Notes under the pieces: generated by a model
The model's input: only the letters and a program-made list of their open reading frames with translations
Told to the model about the DNA's origin: nothing
Database searches by the model: none
Assembly: GCA_035441325.1 (NCBI GenBank)
Contig: DAOROA010000016.1
Coordinates: forward strand, 1 to 64,000
Reading direction: 5' to 3'
DNA from: Competibacter_A sp002352125
GTDB lineage: Bacteria; Pseudomonadota; Gammaproteobacteria; Competibacterales; Competibacteraceae
Length of the DNA stretch: 64,000 nt
Shown: in pieces, positions 17,500 through 26,538 of the stretch
Position numbering within the stretch: the first letter of the stretch is position 1
Layout: every line of letters begins with the position of its first letter
Program-made: the position numbers and the translations under genes

Positions 17500-20400
17500 C
17501 TAGCGGCTCTTTCGCTCGATCACCACCCTCTGCCAGATCAGGAACACTGCCGGAATCACCACCAGAGTTAACAGCGTGGCGCTGACCATGCCACCCACCA
17601 TCGGCGCAGCGATGCGACGCATCACTTCCGATCCCGTCCCTGTGCCGTACATGATCGGCAACAAGCCGACGATGATGGTGGCGACGGTCATCATTTTCGG
17701 CCGCACCCGCAATAGCGCGCCTTCGATCACCGCCTCGCGCAACTCGATCGAAGTGACGGCGCGGCCTTCGCTGGCGGCCGATTCCCGTCGCTTCGCCAAC
17801 GCCTGATCGAGATAGACCAACATCACCACCCCGGTTTCCGCCGCGACGCCGGCTAGGGCGATGAAGCCGACCCCGACCGCCACCGACAGGTTGTAGTTCA
17901 GCCAGTACAGCAACCAAATTCCGCCCAGCAGCGCAAAAGGCAAGGTCGCCATGATGAGCACCGCTGGACCGAAACGGCCGAAACTCAGATACAGCAGCAG
18001 AAAGATGATCGCCAGCGTGATCGGCGCGACAATTTGCAGCTTGGCCAAGGCGCGGGTCAAATACTCGTACTGGCCGGACCAGCGCAGCGAATAACCAGCC
18101 GGCAGCACGACTTGCTCCGCCACCGCCCGCTGCGCCTCGGCGACGAAAGAACCGATGTCGCGGTCCTGAATGTCCACGTAAGTGATGCCAGTCAGCCGGG
18201 CGTTCTCGCTTTGTAACATCGCCGGTCCATCGGTAATCTTGATCGCGGCGACTTGGCTCAACGGCACCACGGCGCCGGCCGGCGTCACGATAGGTAGCGC
18301 CTGCAACCGCTCCAACGAGTCGCGCACCGCTTGCGGATAACGCAGGTTGACCGGATAGCGTTCCAGCCCCTCCACGGTCTCGGTGACATTCATCCCGCCG
18401 ACGGCGGTGTTGATGACCTCTTGCACGTCGCCGACGCTCAATCCCAACCGGGCAGCGGCCAAGCGGTCGATGACGATGTCCACGTAGCGGCCACCGGCCA
18501 CCCGTTCGGAATAAACCGACGTGGCGCCCGGAATGGTGCGGATGACCTGTTCCAATCGCTCGCCCACTTGCTGGATCGTCGCCGGATCGGTGCCCGCGAC
18601 CTTGACGCCGAGCGGCGTCTTGATGCCGGTCGCCAGCATGTTGATGCGGTTCTTGATCGGCATCACCCACGCGTTGCTCAGGCCGGGCAATTTGACGATG
18701 CGGTCCAGCTCGGCGATCAAATCGGCGGTGGTCAGGCCGGGCCGCCATTCCGCGCGCGGTTTCAACTCGATCGCTGTCTCGATCATGCTCAACGGTGCCG
18801 GATCGGTGGCGGTCTCCGCTCGCCCGACCTTGCCGAACACCCGTTGTACCTCGGGAACAGTTCGAATCAACTTGCCGGTCTGCTGCAAGATTTCCGTCGC
18901 TTTGCCGATGGCGATAGCGGGAAAAGTCGTCGGCATGTACAGCAGATCGCCCTCGTCCAGATCGGGCATGAATTCGACACCCAAGCGGTGCAGCGGCCAC
19001 CAGCCGGTCAGCGTCAACAATCCCGCCAACACCACCACCAACCACGGACGGCGCAAAACCACGCCGACGAACGGTCGATAGATAGCGATCAACAGGCGAT
19101 TGAGCGGATTTTTGTTCTCGGGAAGAATCCGCCCCCGCACGAACCAGCCCATCAGCACTGGCACCAGGGTGATGGACAGGCCCGCAGCGGCGGCCATCGC
19201 GTAGGTTTTGGTATAGGCCAGCGGCGCAAACAGCCGCCCTTCCTGCGCTTCCAGGCTAAACACCGGCAGAAAGCTGAAGGTAATGATCAGCAGCGAAAAA
19301 AACAGCGGTGGCCCGACTTCCGCCGACGCCTGCTGCACGATTCGCCAACGGTCGGCGGCGTCGCGTAGCTGGGCGTGTTCCAGATGCTTGTGGAGGTTCT
19401 CGACCATGACGATGGCGGCGTCCACCATCGCGCCGATGGCGATGGCGATACCCCCCAGCGACAGGATGTTGGCGTTGATTCCTTGCCAGCGCATGATGGC
19501 GAACGCGGCCAGAATGCCGACCGGCAGACTGATCAGAATCACCAGCGAGGAGCGCAGGTGGAATAGAAACAGCGCGCAAACTACGACCACGACCACGAAT
19601 TCTTCGACCAGCTTGTCGCGCAAATTGGCGACCGCCCGCAGGATCAAGCTGGAGCGGTCGTAGGTCGGCACAATTTCGACCCCTTCCGGTAAGCCGCGCC
19701 GCAATTGCTCCAGTTTGGCCTTGACCGCGTCGATGGTCGTCAGGGCATTCTCGCCGGAGCGCATGACGATGATGCCGCCCACCACCTCACCTTCGCCGTC
19801 CAGTTCCGCCGCGCCCAGCCGCAGTTGCGGACCGATCCGCACCTCGGCCACGTCGCCGAGCAAGATCGGCGTACCGGCGGAGCTGACGCCCAGCGATACC
19901 CGCCGCAAGTCCTCGACGGTTTGCAGATAGCCGCGCGAGCGCACCATGTATTCGGCCTCGGCCATTTCGATCACCGAGCCACCGACTTCCTGGTTGGCGT
20001 TCTGAATCGCCATCCGCACTTGCGAGAGCGGCAGGTTGTAGGCGCGCAGCCGGTTGGGATCGAGCACCACCTGATACTGCTTGACCATGCCGCCGACCGT
20101 CGCGACTTCGGCCACGCCGTCCACCGACTGCAACTCGAATTTGAGGAACCAGTCCTGCAAAGAGCGCAGTTGCGCCAAATCGTGATGGCCCGTCCGATCC
20201 ACCAAGGCATATTCGTAGATCCAGCCAACGCCGGTGGCATCGGGGCCTAACGCCGGTTGCGCTTGGGGTGGCAAACGGGGCGCAATCTGGCTCAGATATT
20301 CCAGCACCCGTGACCGCGCCCAATACAAATCGGTGCCGTCGGCGAAAATCACGTAAACGAAGGAATCGCCGAAACCAGAATAACCGCGCACCGATACCGC

Positions 20401-20634
20401 GCCCGGCACCGCCAGAAAAGCCGTCGCCAACGGGTAGGTGACTTGGCTTTCCACCACCTGCGGAGCTTGGCCGGGATAGCTGGTCTTGACGATCACCTGC
20501 ACGTCGGACAGGTCGGGCAAGGCATCGAGCGGAATGTGGCGGGCGGAATACGCGCCCCAGCCGGCCAACAGCAATGTCGCCAGCGTAATCAGCAAGCGAT
20601 TTTGAATCGACCAACGGATGACGGCGGCGATCAT
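17500..20634 (-). CDS. cusA: Copper/silver RND efflux pump CusA
   Basis: This is an HME-class RND pump of 1044 aa. The TM4 motif GAMVDAAIVMVENLHKHLE has the single Asp typical of metal pumps. The three methionines that bind Cu(I)/Ag(I) in E. coli CusA have counterparts here in the contexts DLLYMPTT, PLSMIET and NRINMLATG, so a monovalent copper/silver substrate is well supported. Its ATG overlaps the cusB stop by 4 nt. No outer-membrane channel (CusC) is encoded next to it, so another channel must be used. Confidence 0.95.
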   Translation of the reverse strand: MIAAVIRWSIQNRLLITLATLLLAGWGAYSARHIPLDALPDLSDVQVIVKTSYPGQAPQVVESQVTYPLATAFLAVPGAVSVRGYSGFGDSFVYVIFADGTDLYWARSRVLEYLSQIAPRLPPQAQPALGPDATGVGWIYEYALVDRTGHHDLAQLRSLQDWFLKFELQSVDGVAEVATVGGMVKQYQVVLDPNRLRAYNLPLSQVRMAIQNANQEVGGSVIEMAEAEYMVRSRGYLQTVEDLRRVSLGVSSAGTPILLGDVAEVRIGPQLRLGAAELDGEGEVVGGIIVMRSGENALTTIDAVKAKLEQLRRGLPEGVEIVPTYDRSSLILRAVANLRDKLVEEFVVVVVVCALFLFHLRSSLVILISLPVGILAAFAIMRWQGINANILSLGGIAIAIGAMVDAAIVMVENLHKHLEHAQLRDAADRWRIVQQASAEVGPPLFFSLLIITFSFLPVFSLEAQEGRLFAPLAYTKTYAMAAAAGLSITLVPVLMGWFVRGRILPENKNPLNRLLIAIYRPFVGVVLRRPWLVVVLAGLLTLTGWWPLHRLGVEFMPDLDEGDLLYMPTTFPAIAIGKATEILQQTGKLIRTVPEVQRVFGKVGRAETATDPAPLSMIETAIELKPRAEWRPGLTTADLIAELDRIVKLPGLSNAWVMPIKNRINMLATGIKTPLGVKVAGTDPATIQQVGERLEQVIRTIPGATSVYSERVAGGRYVDIVIDRLAAARLGLSVGDVQEVINTAVGGMNVTETVEGLERYPVNLRYPQAVRDSLERLQALPIVTPAGAVVPLSQVAAIKITDGPAMLQSENARLTGITYVDIQDRDIGSFVAEAQRAVAEQVVLPAGYSLRWSGQYEYLTRALAKLQIVAPITLAIIFLLLYLSFGRFGPAVLIMATLPFALLGGIWLLYWLNYNLSVAVGVGFIALAGVAAETGVVMLVYLDQALAKRRESAASEGRAVTSIELREAVIEGALLRVRPKMMTVATIIVGLLPIMYGTGTGSEVMRRIAAPMVGGMVSATLLTLVVIPAVFLIWQRVVIERKSR

Positions 20635-22139
20635 GGCGCGGTACTCCTCTCACTCTTTAGGAGAGGGGTCGGGGGCGAGAGACGTATGGCATCGATCACG
20701 TACCGCCCGTCCTCGCCTTCCCGGATGCGGAAATGCGCCTTGCCGTCCGGTTTCAGCCCGTCCAGCTTGACGCCCTTGGCGACGGGAAAATCCATCGTCA
20801 TCGCTGGCCATTTCAATTCCGGGATCGGTTGATGAGTCACGTTTAACGTGCGCGATGCCGACTCGACTGCGTTGATGACGCCATCGGTCCAGATTTCTGG
20901 CGCTGCCGGCTTACTCAACCGTTGCAGACTGGCGCGAACGCTGCTTTCGGAATCGAGCAGGAATTGGGCGGATGTGACGACCCGTTCGTTTTCCTTCAAC
21001 CCGGAGCGGATTTCTACCCGATCATCGGATTCGATGCCGGCCTCGATTGGCCGCGCTTCGAACTGTCCCTCGCCAAGATCGACGATCACTCGCTGTTCCA
21101 CGCCGGTGCGAATCAAGGCTTCGCGGGGGATGTTCAACACCTTGGCACGCGGCGCAGCATGGATGACCACATCGGCGAACATGTTGAACTTGAGCCGTTC
21201 GCCGGGATTGGGAAAGCGCAACCGGGCGCGCAAAGCGCGAGTTTTCGGGTCTACGTCGGGGTAAATGTATTCGACCGTGCCTTCCCAAGCCTCGCCGGGC
21301 GCGTGAGGCAACCGCACTTCGGCTTTTTGGCCGGTCGCCAGCCAGCCAGCTTGTTGCTCGAATACCTCGACCTTGATCCAAACCGTGGACGGATCGGCCA
21401 GCGTCATCAGTTCCAGCTCCGGCGTGACGTACATCCCCTCGCGAATGTTGAGCGCCGAAATCAGGCCGTTCTGGCGAGCGTACACCGACGTCAACTGACG
21501 AACGCGCCCTTCTTTTTCCAGTTGTTGGATTTGGCTTTCCGGTATGCCCAAGGCCAACAGCCGGTCGTGGCCTAGAGCTTTAAGATCGGACCGGTCGCTG
21601 CGCAACGTTTGCAAATACTCTTTTTGTGCGTTGACCAGATCGGGAGAATAGACTTCCAGCAGCAGATCACCCTGCCGAACCCGCTCGCCCAAGGTTTTGA
21701 CCTTCAGGTTTTCCACCCAACCGTTGGCGCGCAGATGAACGTGGCTGAGCGTCCGCTCGTCGTAATCGAGATAGCCGACGGTTTCGATCCGCCGGCTCAG
21801 ATCGCCGCGTTCGACCGGTGCGGTGCGCACGCCCAGATTGTTGACGACTTCCGGCGCGATGCGGATGCCGGGGCCGGCGACGGTATCCCCTCCGTCGGCG
21901 TAAACCGGGATATAGTCCATGCCCATGTCATCCTTGGCCGGCGTGTCGGAGAAGATGGTGGGGTTCATCGGATGCCGGTACTTGACCGGTTTGCGCTCGG
22001 CCGGCGCAGCGGCGTTGGAATCGGCCGGCGCGGGCGCTTCGTGGCCGAGATGGGCAAGCAAGGGTTGCAGGCGAGGTGCCAGCAAGACGCCGGCAGCGAA
22101 CAGTAAGATGGCGACAACAACCGCCAAGATGGCTTTCAT
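20631..22139 (-). CDS. cusB: Copper/silver efflux adaptor CusB fused to a CusF-like domain
   Basis: This periplasmic adaptor links CusA to an outer-membrane channel. An N-terminal anchor or signal (residues 1-20) is followed by the heavy-metal-binding segment YRHPMNPTIFSDTP with DDMGMDYIP (about 55-80), the adaptor hairpin and barrel domains, and at about residues 425-490 a CusF-like domain. The latter keeps the copper ligands in CusF spacing: His in VTHQPIP, then Trp and two Met in KWPAMTMDF. The metallochaperone is therefore built into the adaptor. It is 502 aa against about 400 for E. coli CusB. Confidence 0.93.
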   Translation of the reverse strand: MKAILAVVVAILLFAAGVLLAPRLQPLLAHLGHEAPAPADSNAAAPAERKPVKYRHPMNPTIFSDTPAKDDMGMDYIPVYADGGDTVAGPGIRIAPEVVNNLGVRTAPVERGDLSRRIETVGYLDYDERTLSHVHLRANGWVENLKVKTLGERVRQGDLLLEVYSPDLVNAQKEYLQTLRSDRSDLKALGHDRLLALGIPESQIQQLEKEGRVRQLTSVYARQNGLISALNIREGMYVTPELELMTLADPSTVWIKVEVFEQQAGWLATGQKAEVRLPHAPGEAWEGTVEYIYPDVDPKTRALRARLRFPNPGERLKFNMFADVVIHAAPRAKVLNIPREALIRTGVEQRVIVDLGEGQFEARPIEAGIESDDRVEIRSGLKENERVVTSAQFLLDSESSVRASLQRLSKPAAPEIWTDGVINAVESASRTLNVTHQPIPELKWPAMTMDFPVAKGVKLDGLKPDGKAHFRIREGEDGRYVIDAIRLSPPTPLLKSERSTAP

Positions 22140-22214
22140 CGAAAGGCTCCCAAATAAATCGCGTGAATGCGGCGCAGGGCCGCGTCTTCGGCAAAGCGCA
22201 AGAGGCTGGGAGCG

Positions 22215-22631
22215 CTACAAACGCAAAACGATGGAACGCTGGGTCGGTGGCGGACCGGTGGTTGCGGCAATGAGGGGAAGCGGAAGATGGCCTTGATTCG
22301 ACCAGTCTGGCGCTAGCAACCTGGCGGCGGCGAGCGGTTGCGGGGATACGTCCGGGTTGCCGAACGACGATGCGTAACGATCTGCTACGTCGTAATGACC
22401 GATAGCCTGCGGACAGGATCCGTCGTGGCAGGGCAACTGCGAAAAGTTATGAGGCGAATTCGGCGTCGCGAACAGGCCGGGGCAGCAATCGTGAGCGTTC
22501 GATGGCGGAACAGAACCGGCTTGCGCCACCGCCGAACAAGGATGGCCGCCAAACATCAGCAATAGCACCAACAGCAGCGCCATCAAAACGCCGGGCTGCC
22601 GGACATGCTCGCGCCGCGCCGTCGGACTCAA
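22215..22631 (-). CDS. Small exported Cys-containing protein upstream of cusBA
   Basis: I do not recognise the family. The 138-residue product has a strong hydrophobic N-terminal segment (about residues 14-37), then Cys pairs in DCCPG and PCHDGSC, and a Pro/Ala-rich tail. It precedes cusB by 75 nt on the same strand; small Cys/His proteins of this kind are common at the head of copper-efflux operons. The TTG start has a GGGGA site 8 nt upstream; an in-frame ATG at 22583 would start right at the hydrophobic segment. Periplasmic metal binding is inference. Confidence 0.6.
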   Translation of the reverse strand: MSPTARREHVRQPGVLMALLLVLLLMFGGHPCSAVAQAGSVPPSNAHDCCPGLFATPNSPHNFSQLPCHDGSCPQAIGHYDVADRYASSFGNPDVSPQPLAAARLLAPDWSNQGHLPLPLIAATTGPPPTQRSIVLRL

Positions 22632-22737
22632 AATCGGTTCCCCGTCGAAAATTACATTTTCGGTTGGATTTTAGTCGGTATTCGTAGTTCCGGAGTCGGC
22701 ATCGGACATGCATCCAAAACCGCCTGTCTCGTCGCCG

Positions 22738-22773
22738 ATAGTTTGAATTATACTTGCTTGATAGACAAACTAT
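22738..22773. promoter_or_regulatory. Inverted repeat before the Bro-N gene
   Basis: Perfect 8-bp arms ATAGTTTG and CAAACTAT enclose 20 AT-rich nucleotides that include a TATACT box. It ends in a T run. It lies 21 nt before the Bro-N start, so it may be an operator over the promoter or a terminator-like hairpin. Confidence 0.5.
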
Positions 22774-22794
22774 TTTTCGCTTCAATGCCTTCCG

Positions 22795-23415
22795 ATGTCC
22801 AACGATCTTGTCACTTTCGAATTTGTTACCCAGTCCGTCCGTGTCCTAATGATTGATGGTGAACCGTGGTTTGTTGCTGTCGACGTATGTGCAGCACTCC
22901 ATATCAACAATAACCGTATGGCGCTAGCGCGATTGGATGAAGATGAAAAGGGTGTCAGTGTTATGGACACCCCTGGTGGGCCCCAAAAAATGAGCATCAT
23001 CAACGAATCCGGTCTTTACGCACTGATCCTGACCAGCCGCAAGCCGGAAGCCAAAAAATTCAAGAAATGGGTCACGTCCGAGGTGCTGCCCACGCTTCGC
23101 AAGCGAGGTCACTACACGATGCCCGGCACCGGCGAGCCCGTTTTCAAGCTGACCCAGCAAGACTTGACCGACTTGATCGAGCGTTGCGTCGAACGGGGCG
23201 TGAACGCAGCGCTGCGGGCCAGAAAAACGATCATCGAGCCGGCCAAACCGCGCTCGACCCGGGAGAATTTCAGCGAATGGGAAAAGGCCGAGATACTGCG
23301 TCTGGATGAGCAGGGGGTAGGGGCGGCGGAAATCGCCGATCTGCTGTATCGCCCCGTCAGCTCGGTGAGAAGCTTCTTATGGCGGAGCCGGCAAGCGAAG
23401 CGCGTGTACAACTAA
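22795..23415 (+). CDS. Bro-N antirepressor-like protein
   Basis: Bro-N domains occur in phage antirepressors and baculovirus Bro proteins and bind DNA. Residues 1-105 are a typical Bro-N domain (VRVLMIDGEPWFVAVDVCAA, then IINESGLYALILTSRKPEAK, FKKWVTSEVLPTLRKRGHY). The C-terminal 50 residues look like a helix-turn-helix (ILRLDEQGVGAAEIADLLYR). No other phage gene is near, so it is either a relic of a lost prophage or a domesticated regulator. The flanking genes are cus and moaA. Confidence 0.85.
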   Translation: MSNDLVTFEFVTQSVRVLMIDGEPWFVAVDVCAALHINNNRMALARLDEDEKGVSVMDTPGGPQKMSIINESGLYALILTSRKPEAKKFKKWVTSEVLPTLRKRGHYTMPGTGEPVFKLTQQDLTDLIERCVERGVNAALRARKTIIEPAKPRSTRENFSEWEKAEILRLDEQGVGAAEIADLLYRPVSSVRSFLWRSRQAKRVYN

Positions 23416-23456
23416 GCCGGGGTTCTACGAAATTGAAGCCTTAACGGACAAAATTT

Positions 23457-24485
23457 TTACCCGCCCGTATGGTTCATGTGACGCAGAATCGCCGGTTGCC
23501 CCTCAAGCCGAAAATCGTGGCCGCGCGGTTTGAGCGCCATCGCGGCGACGATAGCCTGCTGCAACCGTTCGCGATCTCCGGGGTAGGTGCGCAAGGTTCG
23601 TTTCAAATCGGCCGAATGTTCTTGTCCCAGACAAAGCAGCAACCGACCCTCCGCCGAGACTCGGACCCGGTTGCAGGCATCGCAGAAGTTGTGGCTGTGG
23701 GGCGAGATAAAACCGATGCGGCTGCCGACGCCGGGAACGCGGTAATAACGGGACGGACCGCCCGTGCTCTCGGTGGTGGGTACCAGCTCGAACACCCGCG
23801 CGAGATCGGCGCGGATGGCATCGCTGGAATAGTAAGCTTCGGCGCGGTCGTGGTCGCCGATCACGCCGAGCGGCATTTCTTCGATAAAGCTGATATCCAA
23901 GCCGTTATCGACGGCAAAACGCGCCAAATCGACGACTTCGTCGTGATTGCGGTTTTTCAGGATCACCGCGTTCAGCTTGATCCGCTCGAAACCGGTAGCC
24001 TGGGCCGTGCGGATACCGCGCAGAACGACATCCAGCTCGCCGGCGCGAGTGATGCGGCGAAAACGCGCCGGATCCAGACTGTCGAGGCTGACGTTGAGAC
24101 GCGCCACGCCAGCAGCCTTGAGGTCGGCGGCCATGCGTTCCAGTTGCGAGCCGTTGGTGGTCAATACCAATTCCGCCAAGCCGCATTCCCGCAATCGGCC
24201 TAGTTCGCGTAGCAACCACAGAACGTTGCATCGCACCAGCGGCTCGCCGCCGGTGATGCGGATTTTGCGCGTCCCCAGTTCCACGAACGCCCGGCCGAGC
24301 GCCGCTAGCTCCTCCAAGGTCAAGACGCGGGCGCGCGGCAAGAAAGTCATACGTTCGCTCATGCAGTAGACGCAGCGAAAGTCGCAGCGGTCCGTCACGG
24401 AAAACCGCACGTAATCGATCCGGCGGCCGAAACGGTCCGTCAAGGAAGAGGGGAGAGAAACGGGATCATCGGACTGGGCGGTCAA
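23457..24485 (-). CDS. moaA: GTP 3',8-cyclase (molybdenum cofactor step 1)
   Basis: MoaA is a radical-SAM enzyme that, with MoaC, turns GTP into cyclic pyranopterin monophosphate. The N-terminal cluster CDFRCVYC fits CX3CX2C, the C-terminal cluster is CDACNRVRVSAEGRLLLC, and the chain ends in the conserved GG tail (RHMNHTGG). There is no ATG before the conserved core. I chose the TTG at 24485, which has GAGG 8 nt upstream and gives 342 aa; another TTG at 24539 adds 18 residues. It stands alone here; no other moa gene is in the window. Confidence 0.95.
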   Translation of the reverse strand: MTAQSDDPVSLPSSLTDRFGRRIDYVRFSVTDRCDFRCVYCMSERMTFLPRARVLTLEELAALGRAFVELGTRKIRITGGEPLVRCNVLWLLRELGRLRECGLAELVLTTNGSQLERMAADLKAAGVARLNVSLDSLDPARFRRITRAGELDVVLRGIRTAQATGFERIKLNAVILKNRNHDEVVDLARFAVDNGLDISFIEEMPLGVIGDHDRAEAYYSSDAIRADLARVFELVPTTESTGGPSRYYRVPGVGSRIGFISPHSHNFCDACNRVRVSAEGRLLLCLGQEHSADLKRTLRTYPGDRERLQQAIVAAMALKPRGHDFRLEGQPAILRHMNHTGG

Positions 24486-24631
24486 GCTGGATACCTCGAA
24501 ACCGATAGCGGAGACTAGAACGATTTCAAACCATATCAAAATCGAATCGAAACGTAAGCGGACTCGACGAAGTACCTCCCCGGTGGTAAACCGCGACCGC
24601 TCTCCGCTTCGCCCCCTGCTCGAAAACCCCT

Positions 24632-24667
24632 CTAAAACCGCTCCAGAAGGCCGTGGAGCAGTTTTAG
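24632..24667 (-). terminator. Hairpin terminator after the sigma/anti-sigma operon
   Basis: The 14-bp arms CTAAAACCGCTCCA and TGGAGCAGTTTTAG have one mismatch and an 8-nt loop. On the minus strand the hairpin is followed by GGGGTTTT. It lies between the end of the anti-sigma gene and moaA. Confidence 0.7.
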
Positions 24668-24709
24668 CCTTTCATGGCACCTTCCCCCCGCCGAGCCTTT
24701 AAAAGCCGC

Positions 24710-25384
24710 TTAAAGCGCTTGCCAGCGCGTCTGGTAAAGAGGTTCGACCGGCGGTTGCAGCTTCGGAGCCATCGGTTGCATAGTCACCCACAGTTCGCCC
24801 CGGCCCGGTCGCGTTACGCCGGCCGGTACCGGTAGGGTGCGAGCACTGCCGTCGTCCGGTAGCGCGCCCAGCATGACGGGTGGATCGCTGGCGGTCTTCA
24901 ACCAAAGGAAACAGCGTTGATCGGGCGGCATCGCCATCGCCCGCAAGTTGTCGACGCGCAACCGTCCGTCGCCGGCCAACGCCACCGTCCACAACACTTC
25001 TCGCTGCTTGCCGCGAATCGCGGCGAAGGAGATATCCGCCTCTTGTGGCGGTAACACATATCGCGGCGCCAACGCGACGATCATCGCCAACACGCTGACC
25101 AGCGCCAGACCGCGCCAGAAAATCAAACCGTTCCACCACGACCGGCGCGGCGATGCCGGGAACAGCCGCCGTTCGAGACCACGCCAAACTTCCGGCGGCG
25201 GCGGCGCGGGAGGGCTGGCGACCGCCAAGCGATTCAGGCGGCGCTCCCAGTCGGTCACGGCTCGTTGCAAAACCGGGTGGGCCGGCAACAGCCGTTCGAA
25301 ACGGCGGCGGGCGGGGCCTTGCAATGTGCCCAGCACGTACTCGGCGGCCAACCGGTCGCGCATGGCAAGGTGATAATAGTTCAC
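24710..25384 (-). CDS. RskA-type anti-sigma factor
   Basis: This is a membrane anti-sigma factor for the ECF sigma encoded just before it. The N-terminal cytoplasmic domain (about residues 1-70; YVLGTLQGPARRRFERLLPA, then RAVTDWERRLNRLA) is of the RskA kind, one membrane segment follows (about 90-110), and the periplasmic C-terminal domain carries REVLWTVALAGDGRLRVDNL. I chose the GTG at 25384, whose GTGA overlaps the sigma stop by 4 nt; the frame is open further upstream inside the sigma gene. The product is 224 aa. Confidence 0.88.
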   Translation of the reverse strand: MNYYHLAMRDRLAAEYVLGTLQGPARRRFERLLPAHPVLQRAVTDWERRLNRLAVASPPAPPPPEVWRGLERRLFPASPRRSWWNGLIFWRGLALVSVLAMIVALAPRYVLPPQEADISFAAIRGKQREVLWTVALAGDGRLRVDNLRAMAMPPDQRCFLWLKTASDPPVMLGALPDDGSARTLPVPAGVTRPGRGELWVTMQPMAPKLQPPVEPLYQTRWQAL

Positions 25385-25947
25385 CGTTCTTCCCCCAGAC
25401 AGGTTTTCAAGCGCATCAGACTGCGCCGAACCCAAGCCTTGACCGTACCCAATGGACGATTCAGGGATTCGGCGATGGCGTCGTGAGTCAAGCCTTCGAA
25501 GTAGGCCAACAACACGGCACGACGCGGTTCCGCGTCCAGGATGTCCAAACAGCGGGCCAATGCAGCGTCGTGTTGTTCGACGTGCAACCGGTCCTCCGGG
25601 CTTGGTCCATCATCCGCCACCGCCGCCCAATCGTCGTCGCCCAGCTCCGCGCGGCGGCGGTGCTCTCCCCGCCGCCGCCGGTCGATGGCCAGATGGCGGA
25701 CGATGCTGCTCATCCAAGTCAACGGCTGACCGGATTGCGCGCGATAGTCGCCGGCCCGTTGCCAAATGCGCACGAAACCCTCCTGCAACAAATCCGCCGC
25801 CAGTTCGCGGTCGCGCACCAGCTTGAGCAGGAAACCATACAAGATCGGCGAGGTTTGCCGGTAGAGGGTTTCGAAAGCGCGTCGATCGTGCAAGGCACAA
25901 CGAGCGAGCAAATCGGCCAACGGATCGCGGGATGCCATGCAGGACAC
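25381..25947 (-). CDS. ECF sigma factor (SigK-like)
   Basis: The 188-residue sigma factor has region 2 (ADLLQEGFVRIWQRAGDYR, then LTWMSSIVRHLAIDRRRR) and region 4 with a helix-turn-helix (RAVLLAYFEGLTHDAIAESL, then LGTVKAWVRRSLMRLK). It is translationally coupled to its RskA-type anti-sigma. It lies 96 nt after the doxX gene of the bufferin-type locus on the same strand, so it probably controls that locus in response to a periplasmic signal such as copper stress; this link is inference. Confidence 0.92.
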   Translation of the reverse strand: MSCMASRDPLADLLARCALHDRRAFETLYRQTSPILYGFLLKLVRDRELAADLLQEGFVRIWQRAGDYRAQSGQPLTWMSSIVRHLAIDRRRRGEHRRRAELGDDDWAAVADDGPSPEDRLHVEQHDAALARCLDILDAEPRRAVLLAYFEGLTHDAIAESLNRPLGTVKAWVRRSLMRLKTCLGEER

Positions 25948-26043
25948 TCGGGCTGGTTGTCGGACAAACCCGTAGATGCCTTGCCGCCGAACTCGGATGA
26001 ACGAGTTGCCAACCGCGATCGCAAGCCGTCATGTTTGTCTGCC

Positions 26044-26526
26044 TCATGCGCCGGATTGCGCGAAGCGCCTTTCCAACCAAGCGTCCAGCGACAAAACGCC
26101 GGGACCGCGAACCGCAAGCATCAATAGCAACATCATCCACAGGTAGTGTTGGAGTTGATTATAGGCGGGATCAACGGCGCCCAGCACAAACTGAATCACC
26201 ATCGTCAAGGCCAGCAACGGCAACACCGCCAGCCGGGCCAACAACCCGACCAACACCAGCAGCGAAGCGACCAATTCGGTGCCGGTCGCCAGCATCGCCG
26301 CCAGGGCAGGGGGCAACAGCGGAATGTTGTACTCGTTTTCGAACAGCAGCAGCGTGCTGGACCAGTCATCGATCTTGGCGAGGCCAGACCAGAAAAATAT
26401 CCGAAACACCGCCAAGCGCAGCAACAAGTCGGTCAGTGGCGCCAGCCGTTCCAGCAAGCGCCCCAGCGCCAGGTACCAAACCAGCGGCGCCGGCCGGCCG
26501 GCGGCCGCGAAATCTGCGGACAACAT
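26044..26526 (-). CDS. DoxX-family membrane protein
   Basis: The 160-residue protein has about four membrane helices, with the DoxX signature LLRLAVFRIFFWSGLAKIDD. DoxX proteins of this type are regular partners of DUF692/DUF2063/DUF2282 loci. It lies 12 nt after the DUF2063 gene, within one operon. The exact role is unknown; electron transfer or export support has been proposed for the family. Confidence 0.88.
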   Translation of the reverse strand: MLSADFAAAGRPAPLVWYLALGRLLERLAPLTDLLLRLAVFRIFFWSGLAKIDDWSSTLLLFENEYNIPLLPPALAAMLATGTELVASLLVLVGLLARLAVLPLLALTMVIQFVLGAVDPAYNQLQHYLWMMLLLMLAVRGPGVLSLDAWLERRFAQSGA

Positions 26527-26538
26527 CGTCGAACCCCC

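Noticed and set aside
17396..19045. Long minus-strand frame overlapping cusA in another phase
   Set aside because: Its Arg/Gly/Ala-rich composition is that of an out-of-frame reading; cusA explains the stretch fully.
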